Below, piece after piece: positions 43,440 through 52,337 of a stretch of DNA of 64,000 nt; position 1 is the first letter of the stretch, and the number at the start of each line of letters is the position of its first letter. The DNA lies in NCBI GenBank assembly GCA_963763115.1, contig CAVXNM010000061.1, forward strand, positions 1-64,000, read 5' to 3'. Position numbers and translations under genes: made by a program. This DNA is from CAVQCA01 sp963763115 (lineage in GTDB: Bacteria > Pseudomonadota > Gammaproteobacteria > UBA9214). The notes beneath the pieces are model-generated. The model did no database searches. It was given only the letters and a program-made list of their open reading frames with translations, and was not told the DNA's origin.

Positions 43440-44429
43440 TTATTCGCGCCAGCGTCCAAGAAGGCGATGCCGCAGGGCATCGTACTGCTCGAAGGGTGGG
43501 CCCTGTGCCTCTACCAGGCTGCTCAGCAACCTTGATTGGCCACCCAGCGTCTCGATTCCGAAGCGGCCGAACTCCTCAAGCAATCGCTTGATGATCCACT
43601 CTGCCTGAAAGCGTTGGCGAACGGGGGCCAGCAAACCGTGCGCAACCAACCAGGTGCGGTGTGCCTCCAGGCTGTCCGCCAGTGCCTCGATGCCGGTACC
43701 CATGGTGGCGCTTGCGGCAAGTGCGGGTACCCGCCAGTCTTCGGCATGGGAGGGTGGCTGCAGGGTGGCACGCAGCTCGGAGAGCGTCTTGCGTGCGGCA
43801 ATGCCCACGTCTGCTTTGTTCACGACCAGCACGTGGGGTATCTCCATGATGCCGGCCTTCAGGAATTGTATGCTGTCTCCGGAGGCCGGCTGGGCTACGA
43901 AGCAGGTGGTGTCGGTGAGCTTCGAGACATCGATCTCCTTCTGGCCTACACCGACCGTTTCGACGAGCACGATGTCGAATGCCGCCAACATCACCAGACT
44001 CATGGGCCAGACTTCGGCGCTCAGCCCCCCGAACTCGCCCCGGCAGGCCAGCGACCGGATAAACACACTGGCGTCGAGACCCCCGGAAAGTATGCGCAGG
44101 CGGTCTCCCAGCAGAGCGCCTCCACTGATGGGACTCGAGGGATCGACGGCCAGTATTCCCACGGTCAGCCCACGCTTGCGCCATACCTGGACCAATGCGG
44201 CCGTCAGCGAGGATTTGCCGACTCCCGGGGGGCCGGTGAGACCGACCAGATGCCCGGAGTTGTGAAGCCGTTGTTTCGGCAGCGCCGCAAGAAGACGGGC
44301 GGCACGCTGACGTGCATCCGGGCGTTTGTCGTCTAGGAGATTGAGCGCCTTCGCCACGGCCGAGCAGTCCCGGTCCGAGACGGACTGGGCCAGCGCCTCG
44401 GGGTCAGGAAGTGCGCACAGCGCCCGCAT
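43440..44429 (-). CDS. meaB: MeaB-type GTPase chaperone of B12-dependent acyl-CoA mutase
   Basis: This 329-residue G3E-family GTPase has the P-loop GPPGVGKSS at 66-74, GILAVDPSSPISGGALLGDR, the switch aspartate region (VLVETVGVGQKEIDVSKLTD) and the NKAD-type VVNKADVG. MeaB proteins protect methylmalonyl-CoA-type mutases and gate loading of adenosylcobalamin. Its start overlaps the mutase stop by one base (TGATG), so the two are translationally coupled. This order (mutase then meaB) is typical. Confidence 0.93.
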   Translation of the reverse strand: MRALCALPDPEALAQSVSDRDCSAVAKALNLLDDKRPDARQRAARLLAALPKQRLHNSGHLVGLTGPPGVGKSSLTAALVQVWRKRGLTVGILAVDPSSPISGGALLGDRLRILSGGLDASVFIRSLACRGEFGGLSAEVWPMSLVMLAAFDIVLVETVGVGQKEIDVSKLTDTTCFVAQPASGDSIQFLKAGIMEIPHVLVVNKADVGIAARKTLSELRATLQPPSHAEDWRVPALAASATMGTGIEALADSLEAHRTWLVAHGLLAPVRQRFQAEWIIKRLLEEFGRFGIETLGGQSRLLSSLVEAQGPPFEQYDALRHRLLGRWRE

Positions 44430-46444
44430 CAGGCAGTGTCTTCAAAGCACTTCAGGCCGTTGTTTTGGCGTATGATGTTCACCAGGTCCGCCATGATCTT
44501 GTTCATATCGCTGTCTTTCGGGGTGTAGACCGCGGCAACTCCCTGCGCCAGAAGATCCTGCTCGTCTTCCAAGGGCACGATACCGCCGACGACGACCGGC
44601 ACCTCCGAGAGGCCCAGGTCGGCAAGCCTTCTGAGGGCGTCTTCCACCAGTTCCAGGTGACTTCCCGAGAGCACCGACAGACCGATCAGGTGCACACCCT
44701 CCTCTTCGGCGGCCTTGACGATCTGCTCGGGGGTCAGGCGAATGCCTTCGTACACGACCTCAAACCCGACATCCCGTGCCTTGACCGCGATCTGTTCGGC
44801 ACCGTTGCTGTGGCCATCGAGACCCGGCTTACCGACCAAGATCCTCAGCGGCCTGCCCAGTTCCTCCCCGGTCTTGCGGGTGCGCTGTCGCAGTGTCTCC
44901 ACGATATCGGAACGGCCCAGGCTGTGAGTGGAGATATCGATGCCGGTGGGGGCACGGTACTCGCCGAATATCGTCCGCAGTTCGTTGCTCCACTCGCCGG
45001 TGGTCACCCCGGCATGGGCGCAGCGAATGGACGCGGCCATGATATTTTCGCCGTTTCTGGCCGCTTCTCCGAGCTGGTCCAGCGCCGCTTTCGCCTCCGC
45101 CGGGTTTCGGCTGTCCCGGAACGCCCTGAGGCGTTCGATCTGGTCGAGTTCGGCTGCTGCGTCGACTTTCATGATGCCGCTGTCAGTACCCGAGGTCAGG
45201 GGTGACTCGGCGGTCTCCGTGTAGCAGTTGACTCCGATGATCTTCAGATCGCCGGCCTCGATGGCGCGTATGCGGGCAGTGTGGCTGGCGACCAGCTGAC
45301 GCTTGACGTACCCCGTTTCCACCGCGTGCACCATGCCGCCTTCCTCCTGCACGCGCTGCATCTCCGCTTCGGCACCCAGCACCAGTTCGCGAACCTTGGA
45401 GTCGATGATCGGTGAACCGTCGAGAATATCGCCGTACTCGAGGATGTCGGTTTCCAGTGCCAGCACCTGCTGCATACGCAATGCCCACTGCTGGTCCCAG
45501 GGCCTTGGCAGGCCGAGTGCCTCGTTCCATGCCGGCAGTTGGACCGCCCTGGCACGGGCCTTCCTGGACAGCGTCACCGCGAGCATTTCGAGGACGATGC
45601 GCTGGACGTTGTTTTCCGGTTGGGCTTCAGTGAGGCCCAGTGAGTTGACCTGCACACCGTAGCGGAAACGGCGGAGTTTCGGGTCCTCCACCCCGTATCT
45701 TTCCCTTGCGATACGGTCCCACATCTCGACGAATGCGCGCATCTTGCAGCACTCCTCGACGAAACGGATACCGGCATTGACGAAGAAGGAGGTGCGGCCC
45801 ACGACATTCGCAAATGCGTCGCCGTCGAGCCGGCCGGCATCACGGATGGCGTCGAGGATCGCAATCGCCGTGGACAGCGCGTAGGCCAGTTCCTGGGTCG
45901 GCGTGGCACCCGCTTCCTGCAGGTGATAACTGCATATGTTGGTGGGGTTCCACTTGGGAATGTGATGCACCGCGTAGCTTATCACATCGGTGGTCAGGCG
46001 CACCGACGGTTCGGGCGGGAAGATGTAGGTCCCCCGGGAGAGATACTCCTTGATGATATCGTTCTGGGTCGTCCCCTGAAGCTGGGCCGGCGCAACACCC
46101 TGCCTTTCCGCCACTGCGATGTACAGCGACAGCAGCCAGGCTGCCGTGGCATTGATGGTCATAGAGGTGTTCATCTTGTCCAGGGGGATCTGGTCGAACA
46201 GGGTCTCCATGTCCCCGATGTGACCGATAGGTACGCCCACCTTTCCTACCTCCCCTCGGGCCAGTGGATGGTCTGCGTCGTAACCGGTCTGGGTTGGCAG
46301 ATCGAAGGCTACGGACAGGCCTGTCTGGCCCTTTGACAGATTGGTGCGATACAGGTTGTTGGACGCCCTGGCCGATGTGTGACCTGAGTATGTGCGCATC
46401 AGCCACGGTCGGTCGCGTTTCTCCAATTTGCTGTCGCTGTTCAT
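44429..46444 (-). CDS. ecm: Ethylmalonyl-CoA mutase (B12-dependent)
   Basis: The 671-residue protein fuses the substrate-binding barrel and the cobalamin domain, as in ethylmalonyl-CoA mutases. The N-terminal RPWLMRTYSGHTSARASNNL and YRTNLSKGQTGLSVAFDLPT, with the QTGYDADHP block, are the forms that distinguish Ecm from methylmalonyl-CoA mutase. The C-terminal Rossmann domain contains LVGKPGLDGHSNGAEQIAVK, whose DGHSNG provides the histidine ligand to cobalt, and later SVLSGSHLELVEDALRRL and VVVGGIVP. The reaction is (2R)-ethylmalonyl-CoA to (2S)-methylsuccinyl-CoA. The location between meaB and methylsuccinyl-CoA dehydrogenase, with ccr downstream, makes the ethylmalonyl specificity very likely. 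The ribosome site is weak. Confidence 0.93.
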   Translation of the reverse strand: MNSDSKLEKRDRPWLMRTYSGHTSARASNNLYRTNLSKGQTGLSVAFDLPTQTGYDADHPLARGEVGKVGVPIGHIGDMETLFDQIPLDKMNTSMTINATAAWLLSLYIAVAERQGVAPAQLQGTTQNDIIKEYLSRGTYIFPPEPSVRLTTDVISYAVHHIPKWNPTNICSYHLQEAGATPTQELAYALSTAIAILDAIRDAGRLDGDAFANVVGRTSFFVNAGIRFVEECCKMRAFVEMWDRIARERYGVEDPKLRRFRYGVQVNSLGLTEAQPENNVQRIVLEMLAVTLSRKARARAVQLPAWNEALGLPRPWDQQWALRMQQVLALETDILEYGDILDGSPIIDSKVRELVLGAEAEMQRVQEEGGMVHAVETGYVKRQLVASHTARIRAIEAGDLKIIGVNCYTETAESPLTSGTDSGIMKVDAAAELDQIERLRAFRDSRNPAEAKAALDQLGEAARNGENIMAASIRCAHAGVTTGEWSNELRTIFGEYRAPTGIDISTHSLGRSDIVETLRQRTRKTGEELGRPLRILVGKPGLDGHSNGAEQIAVKARDVGFEVVYEGIRLTPEQIVKAAEEEGVHLIGLSVLSGSHLELVEDALRRLADLGLSEVPVVVGGIVPLEDEQDLLAQGVAAVYTPKDSDMNKIMADLVNIIRQNNGLKCFEDTA

Positions 46445-46510
46445 CGTAGTAAGGGTCTCTCGCTGTTTCGATGGGGCCGCGCGAATAATGGAACCTCAGG
46501 TAATGATTAA

Positions 46511-48202
46511 TCAGCTTCCCGCGGCCTGTTCGATCAGGGAGCGTGTGATGACCTTGAGGGCCAGGATCTCCTCCACACCCTCGAAGATCGACAGCACTCT
46601 GGCATCCAGAAAGTAGCGGCTCACAGCCGTTTCCTCGGCGTAGCCCATGCCGCCATGAATCTGCTGGGCCTCTCGAGTGACCCATTCCGCGGTCTTGCAG
46701 GTAAAGAACTTCACCATGCTGGCTTCCATCTCACCCTTGCCCTCATCCATCAGACGACCCACGGCATAGGTAAACTGGCGACTTGCAAGCAGATAGGAGG
46801 CCATGCGCGCTAGCTTGACCTGTGTCAGTTGGTACTGGGCGATGGGTTTGCCGAAGACCACCCGCTCGTTGGCGTAGGAGACCGCCTTTTCGAAGGCGGC
46901 CTGCATGAGTCCCACGGCGCGTGCCGCAGTTTGAATGCGCCCACCGGCGAAGCCGGCCATGGTGAAATAGAAACCTCTGCCTTCGCCGCCGGAACCGCCG
47001 AGCAGACTCTCGTCGGGCACGAAATAGTTGTCGAAGAATACGTCGTAGGAGTGCATACCCCGGTAGCCGATAGTGGCGATCGCCTTGCCAGTGATGACGC
47101 CGCCTTGTTCCTGCTCGTGTCTGAACTCGTGCCCGTCGAAGGAGGGCTTTTCGACCAGGAACATGGAGAGACCCCGGTGCCCTTTGGATAAATCGGGGTC
47201 GGTGCGGGCGAGTAACAGCAGTACCCCTGCCTTGCCGCCGAAGGTACACCAGGTCTTGGCGCCGTCGATGAGCCAGCCGCCTTCGGTGCGAACCGCTTTG
47301 CAGCGCATGCCGGCGACATCGGAGCCATAGTTGGGCTCGGTCACCGCGACCGCACAAAGCGGATCGGCGGCCGCCAGTTTGGGCAGCCATTTCTGCTTCT
47401 GCTCTTCGGTCCCACCCTTCAGCAGCGCCCGCGAGAGAATCTCGGGACGGGTGATCAGGCTTCCCGCGGCACCGAGTGATCCCCGGGACAGCTCCTCGGT
47501 GACCACTATCATGCCCATGTTGTCCTCACGATCGTCCGGCTGCAGACCCTCGTAACGTTCGGGTATCGAAAGGCCGAAACAGCCAAGCTCGGTCAGTCCG
47601 CCCAGAATCTCTTCGGGAATAAGCATGTCTTGTCGATGGATCTCCTCGGCCAGGGGCATCACCACCTCCGTGGCAAACTTGCGGAAGGTGTCACGCATCA
47701 TCTCGTGATCTTCGTCGAGCAGATAGGCCCCGATCCGCCCGTCCATCTTGGCGATTTCCTTACCCAGTTCGGCCATCCGTTCGACCGCGAGCTGTTCGGC
47801 GCAGAAGCGCTGCAGCACCTCACCGTCGAGGGTCTTGGCGAGGTCTTCGCGGCTCAGGCCGTAATCCCCGGGGCGCAATTCCAGGCGGGCGCGGATGGAC
47901 TCGATGGCCTCGGCAGTAAAAATCAGCGCGCAACGATCCTCCAGCGTCAAGCTGTCTCCTCCCGCACGGACGCGGTCCGCATAATCCAGTACGAACCAGG
48001 CTCCCGAGGCCTCGGCGGCCGACAGCGCCGTTTCGTAGGACACCAGCTGGAATTCGTCCAGCTTCGCAGACGATATGCGGCCACCCTCGACCGTCTTGTC
48101 CCTAAGGCTCCTTACCGCGGTCTTGAGTGCCTGGTCGGCGGTGGCAAGTGAGCGACGTGCCCGTTGCATGAGTGCTTCCGCATGGCTTACCTGCTCTGAC
48201 AT
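46511..48202 (-). CDS. mcd: Methylsuccinyl-CoA dehydrogenase
   Basis: This is a 563-residue acyl-CoA dehydrogenase with an extra N-terminal helical region of about 150 residues (SHAEALMQRARRSLATADQA, then EAIESIRARLELRPGDYGLS). That extension is characteristic of methylsuccinyl-CoA dehydrogenases. The core shows the FAD-binding CAVAVTEPNYGSDVAGMRCK, WLIDGAKTWCTFGGKAGVLL, and the C-terminal QIHGGMGYAEETAVSRYFLD, VLSIFEGVEEILALKVITRS with the catalytic glutamate in FEGVEE. It oxidises methylsuccinyl-CoA to mesaconyl-C1-CoA and passes electrons to ETF. It starts 8 bases after AGGAGG and leads the mcd-ecm-meaB-ccr run; the gap to ecm is 66 bases. A palindromic motif lies 28 bases upstream of the start. 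Confidence 0.94.
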   Translation of the reverse strand: MSEQVSHAEALMQRARRSLATADQALKTAVRSLRDKTVEGGRISSAKLDEFQLVSYETALSAAEASGAWFVLDYADRVRAGGDSLTLEDRCALIFTAEAIESIRARLELRPGDYGLSREDLAKTLDGEVLQRFCAEQLAVERMAELGKEIAKMDGRIGAYLLDEDHEMMRDTFRKFATEVVMPLAEEIHRQDMLIPEEILGGLTELGCFGLSIPERYEGLQPDDREDNMGMIVVTEELSRGSLGAAGSLITRPEILSRALLKGGTEEQKQKWLPKLAAADPLCAVAVTEPNYGSDVAGMRCKAVRTEGGWLIDGAKTWCTFGGKAGVLLLLARTDPDLSKGHRGLSMFLVEKPSFDGHEFRHEQEQGGVITGKAIATIGYRGMHSYDVFFDNYFVPDESLLGGSGGEGRGFYFTMAGFAGGRIQTAARAVGLMQAAFEKAVSYANERVVFGKPIAQYQLTQVKLARMASYLLASRQFTYAVGRLMDEGKGEMEASMVKFFTCKTAEWVTREAQQIHGGMGYAEETAVSRYFLDARVLSIFEGVEEILALKVITRSLIEQAAGS

Positions 48203-48229
48203 TGTGACGCCTCCTGGGAAGTCGGAATC

Positions 48230-48243
48230 TTGTGCATGTACAA
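48230..48243. promoter_or_regulatory. Palindromic TTGT-ACAA motif upstream of mcd, repeated 380 bp away
   Basis: TTGTGCATGTACAA at 48230-48243 is an imperfect palindrome close to the mcd start. A near copy TTGTGCATGTGCAG lies at 48612-48625, and the following ..ATGAGA/..ATAAGA bases are also shared. The two could be operators for a regulator of the mcd transcript. I cannot name the regulator. Confidence 0.4.
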
Positions 48244-48734
48244 CATGAGACTTAGGCCATGTCCGAATCTCTCAAAGGCTGAAGGGCCGCCAAGAGGCCA
48301 GAAAGCAGTACTATGACCCTACCGGAGCATACAGCCGTAAGTGATTTAGGATCTGGATAGTTTTTGCGCAGGCTTAACCGCGTCGCACGTATCCATAGGG
48401 TTCAGCGGCCGGAATGCGTGAGGACAGCCCATGGACAGCCGTGCGGAGTTGGCAGGGCCCATCACGGACAGGGCTGAGTTTGCCCACCGACCGGACCATA
48501 CTCCACCGGGGTTGGATCGAGGGAGTACGCATGCGGACCAACAAGAACAACTCACTGAATTTCTTGCGCATTTGACTTGATAGATTCGAACAGCCCCAAG
48601 AATTAGAAGAATTGTGCATGTGCAGCATAAGAATTGCAAGAACAGGGAATCCGACGCCCTTTTCCAATGAAATTCAGCCTTACCCCAGGGGCCAAACTTA
48701 TGCCCCGATAGAAGACTCTAGGTAGCTGAAAAGC

Positions 48735-49145
48735 AGCAGGAGTGTTAGGTGTGGAAAGAGACCTAAGGAGTTCGGCGACACGAAACTGGCCTGGTTGCGA
48801 CAGTACCGGGAATTTGCCCACGGTATCCCGGTCGATGACACCAATGCCCGGGTCATCATGCGCTGCCAGAAGAGGACGGCCGCACCGACTCGCAAGGGCC
48901 GGCCGCGATCCGTTCCCGTTGGGAGGTGGAGGACAGGGTGCACTTGCGTGCTGGATGTCACAGGAAGACCAACTCCGGAACCGGCGTGGCGATGGTGCCC
49001 AGAACATCCGCCTGGTGCGCCGTTTCTGCCTAAATATGTCTCGGTTACACCCGAAGAAGGACTCCATGAGGGGCAACCTCAAGTCCGCCGGTCGGAATGA
49101 CCAGTCCCGGGCCGAGTTGCTCTTCGGGGTCCAGATGTCAAAGTA
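48735..49145 (+). pseudogene. Degenerate ISAs1-family transposase
   Basis: Two short frames match ISAs1 transposases. GDTKLAWLRQYREFAHGIPV then DDTNARVI comes from the N-terminal region (48766-48860). NIRLVRRFCLNMSRLHPKKD then SMRGNLKSAGRNDQSRAELL comes from the C-terminal end (48985-49125). The catalytic middle of about 200 codons is deleted and the frames differ. The left flank 48244-48734 holds no identifiable gene. Confidence 0.72.
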
Positions 49146-49284
49146 TGTGTTTACCCTGACAGCTGAGGATCGTACGTTCCCTAGCGTATTCTCTTTCGTT
49201 TAGACTGGAGGGATTTCTGAGGCGGCAGATTTTAACTCAAACGTCATAAACAGTGGGACTAAGAAACCAAACCCGGAGGTACCT

Positions 49285-49758
49285 ATGAGCGATCGACCTT
49301 TCAAAGTGCTCGGTATTCAGCAAATCGCGGTGGGTGGTCTGGACAAGAACCGCTTGCGCACACTATGGGTGGACACCCTCGGTCTAGACCTGAGTGGTAA
49401 CTACCAGAATGTGTCGGAAAATGTCGACGAAGACATCGCGGTCGCCGGCTGCGGGCCCCTCAAGGTGGAAGTCGATCTGATGCAGCCGATCGATCCCGAT
49501 AAGAAACCCAAGGTTCAGGATCCGCCACTCAATCACGTGGGGTTGTGGATCGACGATCTGGCCGTGGCAGTGCCTTGGCTACAGGCTCGTGGTGTGCGTT
49601 TTGCACCAGGCGGTATTCGCAAGGGAGCGTCCGGCTTCGATGTCTGTTTCATCCATCCGAAAGGTAACGAAGAATCTCCCATCGGGGGGGAAGGTGTGTT
49701 GATCGAACTGGTCCAGGCGCCGCCGGAAGTACGTGAGGCCTTTGACCGATTAGAGTAA
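49285..49758 (+). CDS. epi: Ethylmalonyl-/methylmalonyl-CoA epimerase-like VOC protein
   Basis: GGAGG lies 6 bases before the ATG. The 157-residue protein has two VOC modules: FKVLGIQQIAVGGLDKNRLR in the first and LNHVGLWIDDLAVAVPWLQA in the second, ending GGEGVLIELVQAPPEVREAF. Metal ligands expected for this family are the glutamine in GIQQIAV, the histidine in LNHVGLW and the glutamate in VLIELVQ. The enzyme interconverts (2S) and (2R) ethylmalonyl-CoA and methylmalonyl-CoA. It links Ccr, which makes one epimer, to Ecm, which uses the other. It is separated from mcd by relics but stays in the pathway region. Confidence 0.88.
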   Translation: MSDRPFKVLGIQQIAVGGLDKNRLRTLWVDTLGLDLSGNYQNVSENVDEDIAVAGCGPLKVEVDLMQPIDPDKKPKVQDPPLNHVGLWIDDLAVAVPWLQARGVRFAPGGIRKGASGFDVCFIHPKGNEESPIGGEGVLIELVQAPPEVREAFDRLE

Positions 49759-50643
49759 GTCAGGATCGCCACGAACCGAGGTGCAGGTTATCGCTCGGGC
49801 CCCGCCGTTCCCTGGTCTTTGGCATCGTCTTAGGACTTGAGTCGCGCACGCCAGGCGCCAGATGGAAGGCCTGTCGCTACGAGCGTGACGTGTTACCTGT
49901 ACGTTTGTCCCCGAGCACGCATCTCGCACCGTGTAAGATTTCCGGGATCTCAGCTTTCCGGGGTGGGGAATATAAGCCGGCAGGTTGCTCTGTCGGTGTG
50001 TCTTCAACCGAATCGATAAGCCGCATATCTCCCGCAACTCGACCGCTGGATTTCGTATTGTCGAGATGACTGCTTTCAATTCCCAGCGTGCCTTGCCCCG
50101 TTGCCGGTACGTCGTGATGAAGTGCTCGACGGTCTCGGGATCCGGCAGGACACACAGCGACGAACTCATCCTGCACAGGCTTACGACTTCGAATGTCAGG
50201 GGCAGGCCCAATGCCACCAGGCCGGCGAGGGCAGTCCTGGAGATTACGGAAGCATCGTGCGCATCCCTATCACCCAGGAGGACCGGCGCATCTTCGTACC
50301 CACCCCCTACGCCGGTCCCTCCTGGCGGTGTGGATATCATCGGCGAAGCGCCCTGGAACGTATCAACAACCGCATTGACCACAGCTTCGGTCTTGAGCAT
50401 CATTTCATCCTCAGCCCGAGGGGCAGCTGTGCCCAGGCCCGCCATTATTAAGAATCGTTCTCAACAACTTCCCAACAATCCTCTCTTCCTTCGCTGAGCC
50501 TGCCAGCTCCGGACTTCATCACTGGATCCCCCCGGGCGCTTCGCAAAAAAAATCGCTACACTGCAAACGCCGCTCCTGTCCCTTGCTTTTGTGCGTCCTG
50601 CTGGTTATTCTAATAAGTTGTGAGGACTACAGGTGCGAGAGCG
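49759..50643. other. Interval without a convincing gene
   Basis: About 880 bases. A minus-strand open frame (49750-50445) exists but has no recognisable motif, overlaps the epimerase 3' end and has an amino-acid composition unlike its neighbours. The sequence may be a decayed gene. I see no repeat or structural RNA signal. Confidence 0.4.
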
Positions 50644-51703
50644 ATGCTCGCTTGCGAACAACGCATCTTGTATGTCTTCCCCGGGCAGGGGTCACAGTAC
50701 AGGGGTATGGGTGGCGACCTCTTTCGCGAATATGCTACCGCCAGAAGAGTCTATGAGAAGGCTAGCGGCGTCCTTGGTTACGATGTTGCGGAGCTTTCCT
50801 TTATTGACCCAGAGGAACAGCTCAATCAGTCTCGGTTTACCCAACCTGCCCTGCTCACTCATTCCATCGCTTGCTTGGAGGTCTTCGAAGCGTCCAGTGC
50901 GTTTGAAGACCGAAGGTGCCTTCCACACCTATTATATGGTCAAGGCCGCGCAACATTTTCGGTCTGTCCTGGAAACGGCCGAGATTGATCTATCTGAAGT
51001 GCGGGTTTTGTCCAATTTCACAGGCGGCTATCACGAATCCGATCCGGTAGACATCAGGGCACGTTTGTTCTTTCAGTTATTCCATCCAGTGCTATGGAAT
51101 TCGAACCTTCAAATGGCATTCGGTGATGGCATCAAAATGATCATTGAGTTCGGTGGCGGGATCGGTGCCGCCATTGATCCCGACGGTAAGCGGCCGAACT
51201 TGGAAGGCATGACCAAAAAGACCCTGCGTGCCTCAAAGCGCGAAGCACTTTATCTGGCAGCGATTAACAGCCAATCCCTCAGAAAGGTGGCGGGCTTCGT
51301 GCGGGGTATTATTAACCTCCTGGAAGAGGCATACGATGACATGCCCAATCCAGCAAGCTTGGGAACTCACGGCACGGCCGTGGATGAAAATTGGTTTCAT
51401 TTGTTTGTCCCAACTCAGGATGGAGTCGTAAACGAGAATACAGCAAATGCGGTCAGCCGTGTAAATGAACTGGGCCTAAGCTCTGCCGTACAGATCATTC
51501 AACAACCGAGCGATGAGAACTTGGAATGCCTGGAACATCTCGTGGGTGAGAAATGCCAAACTCCGACTCCTTATCTGGAAAAGGTGATAGAGGGTGAAAC
51601 GGGTGCAGCCCTCTACTACACAGGTGAGGAAATGGAGGCGGAACTTGTAGAGTTGCGACAAAGGCTACGGGCGCCAGGTTATAGGTTTCGTGAGGAGTTC
51701 TGA
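50644..51703 (+). pseudogene. Broken acyl carrier protein malonyltransferase-like gene
   Basis: The first frame encodes RILYVFPGQGSQYRGMGGDL, then FREYATARRVYEKASGVLGY and QSRFTQPALLTHSIACLEVF, the N-terminus of FabD-type acyltransferases. Near 50890 the frame shifts and resumes with GAFHTYYMVKAAQHFRSVLE, VRVLSNFTGGYHESDPVDIR and LFFQLFHPVLWNSNLQMAFG. These belong beyond the active site. The GHSLGE segment with the catalytic serine, about 110 codons, is deleted. A further 150 residues continue from a C-terminal domain I do not know (ALYYTGEEMEAELVELRQRL near the end). It cannot be active and was probably part of a polyketide- or fatty-acid-type gene set. Confidence 0.78.
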
Positions 51704-51779
51704 TTGAGATTGACCACTCGCTCCCGAACCGGCAAGCCCCAAATTGAAAGGACAGGGTCACCCACTAGCTTCCCCTTGT

Positions 51780-52190
51780 AAAGTGCGCAAACGTCGTGTC
51801 CGGTTGATCTCACAGGGCGGCCACCAAGACGCCGAGTTGCCTTGTATACGCACACTGCGGACCAAGCTCAACGAACTCGGTTATCAGTTGCGCAAGGTCC
51901 GGAAGCGTCGGCGGCTGAAGAAGATCCCAGAGACGGACGCCATCTTCGAAGAGGTCCACCGGGTCAACCAGAGGGCCGATGAGGAGGAAGGGGTGTCACG
52001 GAGTTCCCTGGATACCAGGGCGACGGTGTAGGTCGGGCCGTCTCCCCGTTGCGGCGACAGCCGACAAGGGGAAAAGGACTGTGATCCCGACTTCCAGTCC
52101 GAGACGACGTTCACCCCGCTTGGCATCCTGTTGCCGCAAATCGGAAACAACTTCTGGTGATTCGGCGAAGTCAAGGTAACCGCCGGTTAC
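51780..52190 (+). pseudogene. ISAzo13-family transposase fragment
   Basis: The frame encodes LRTKLNELGYQLRKVRKRRR, then LKKIPETDAIFEEVHRVNQR and GVSRSSLDTRATV. After an in-frame stop at 52029 it continues with VGPSPRCGDSRQGEKDCDPD then FQSETTFTPLGILLPQ. These are the central blocks of ISAzo13-type transposases. Both ends are missing, the upstream region is disordered, and the stop interrupts the core. It separates the acyltransferase relic from the next dehydrogenase gene. Confidence 0.72.
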
Positions 52191-52337
52191 ATCCCAGCTA
52201 TACCATGTCCGTGGCGAACTATGACTTCTCATGTTATGTGACGGCGCTATCGCAGCGGTTGATGGCCCGTGCGGTGGCTTCTCATGCCGCCGCCGCGGCG
52301 CTTGTCGCAAGATTTCGATAGCAGAGAGGATAGAAGG

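Noticed and set aside
49750..50445. Minus-strand open frame of 231 codons
   Set aside because: No recognisable motif; it overlaps the epimerase 3' end and the composition looks non-coding. It may be a decayed gene, but I cannot support it.
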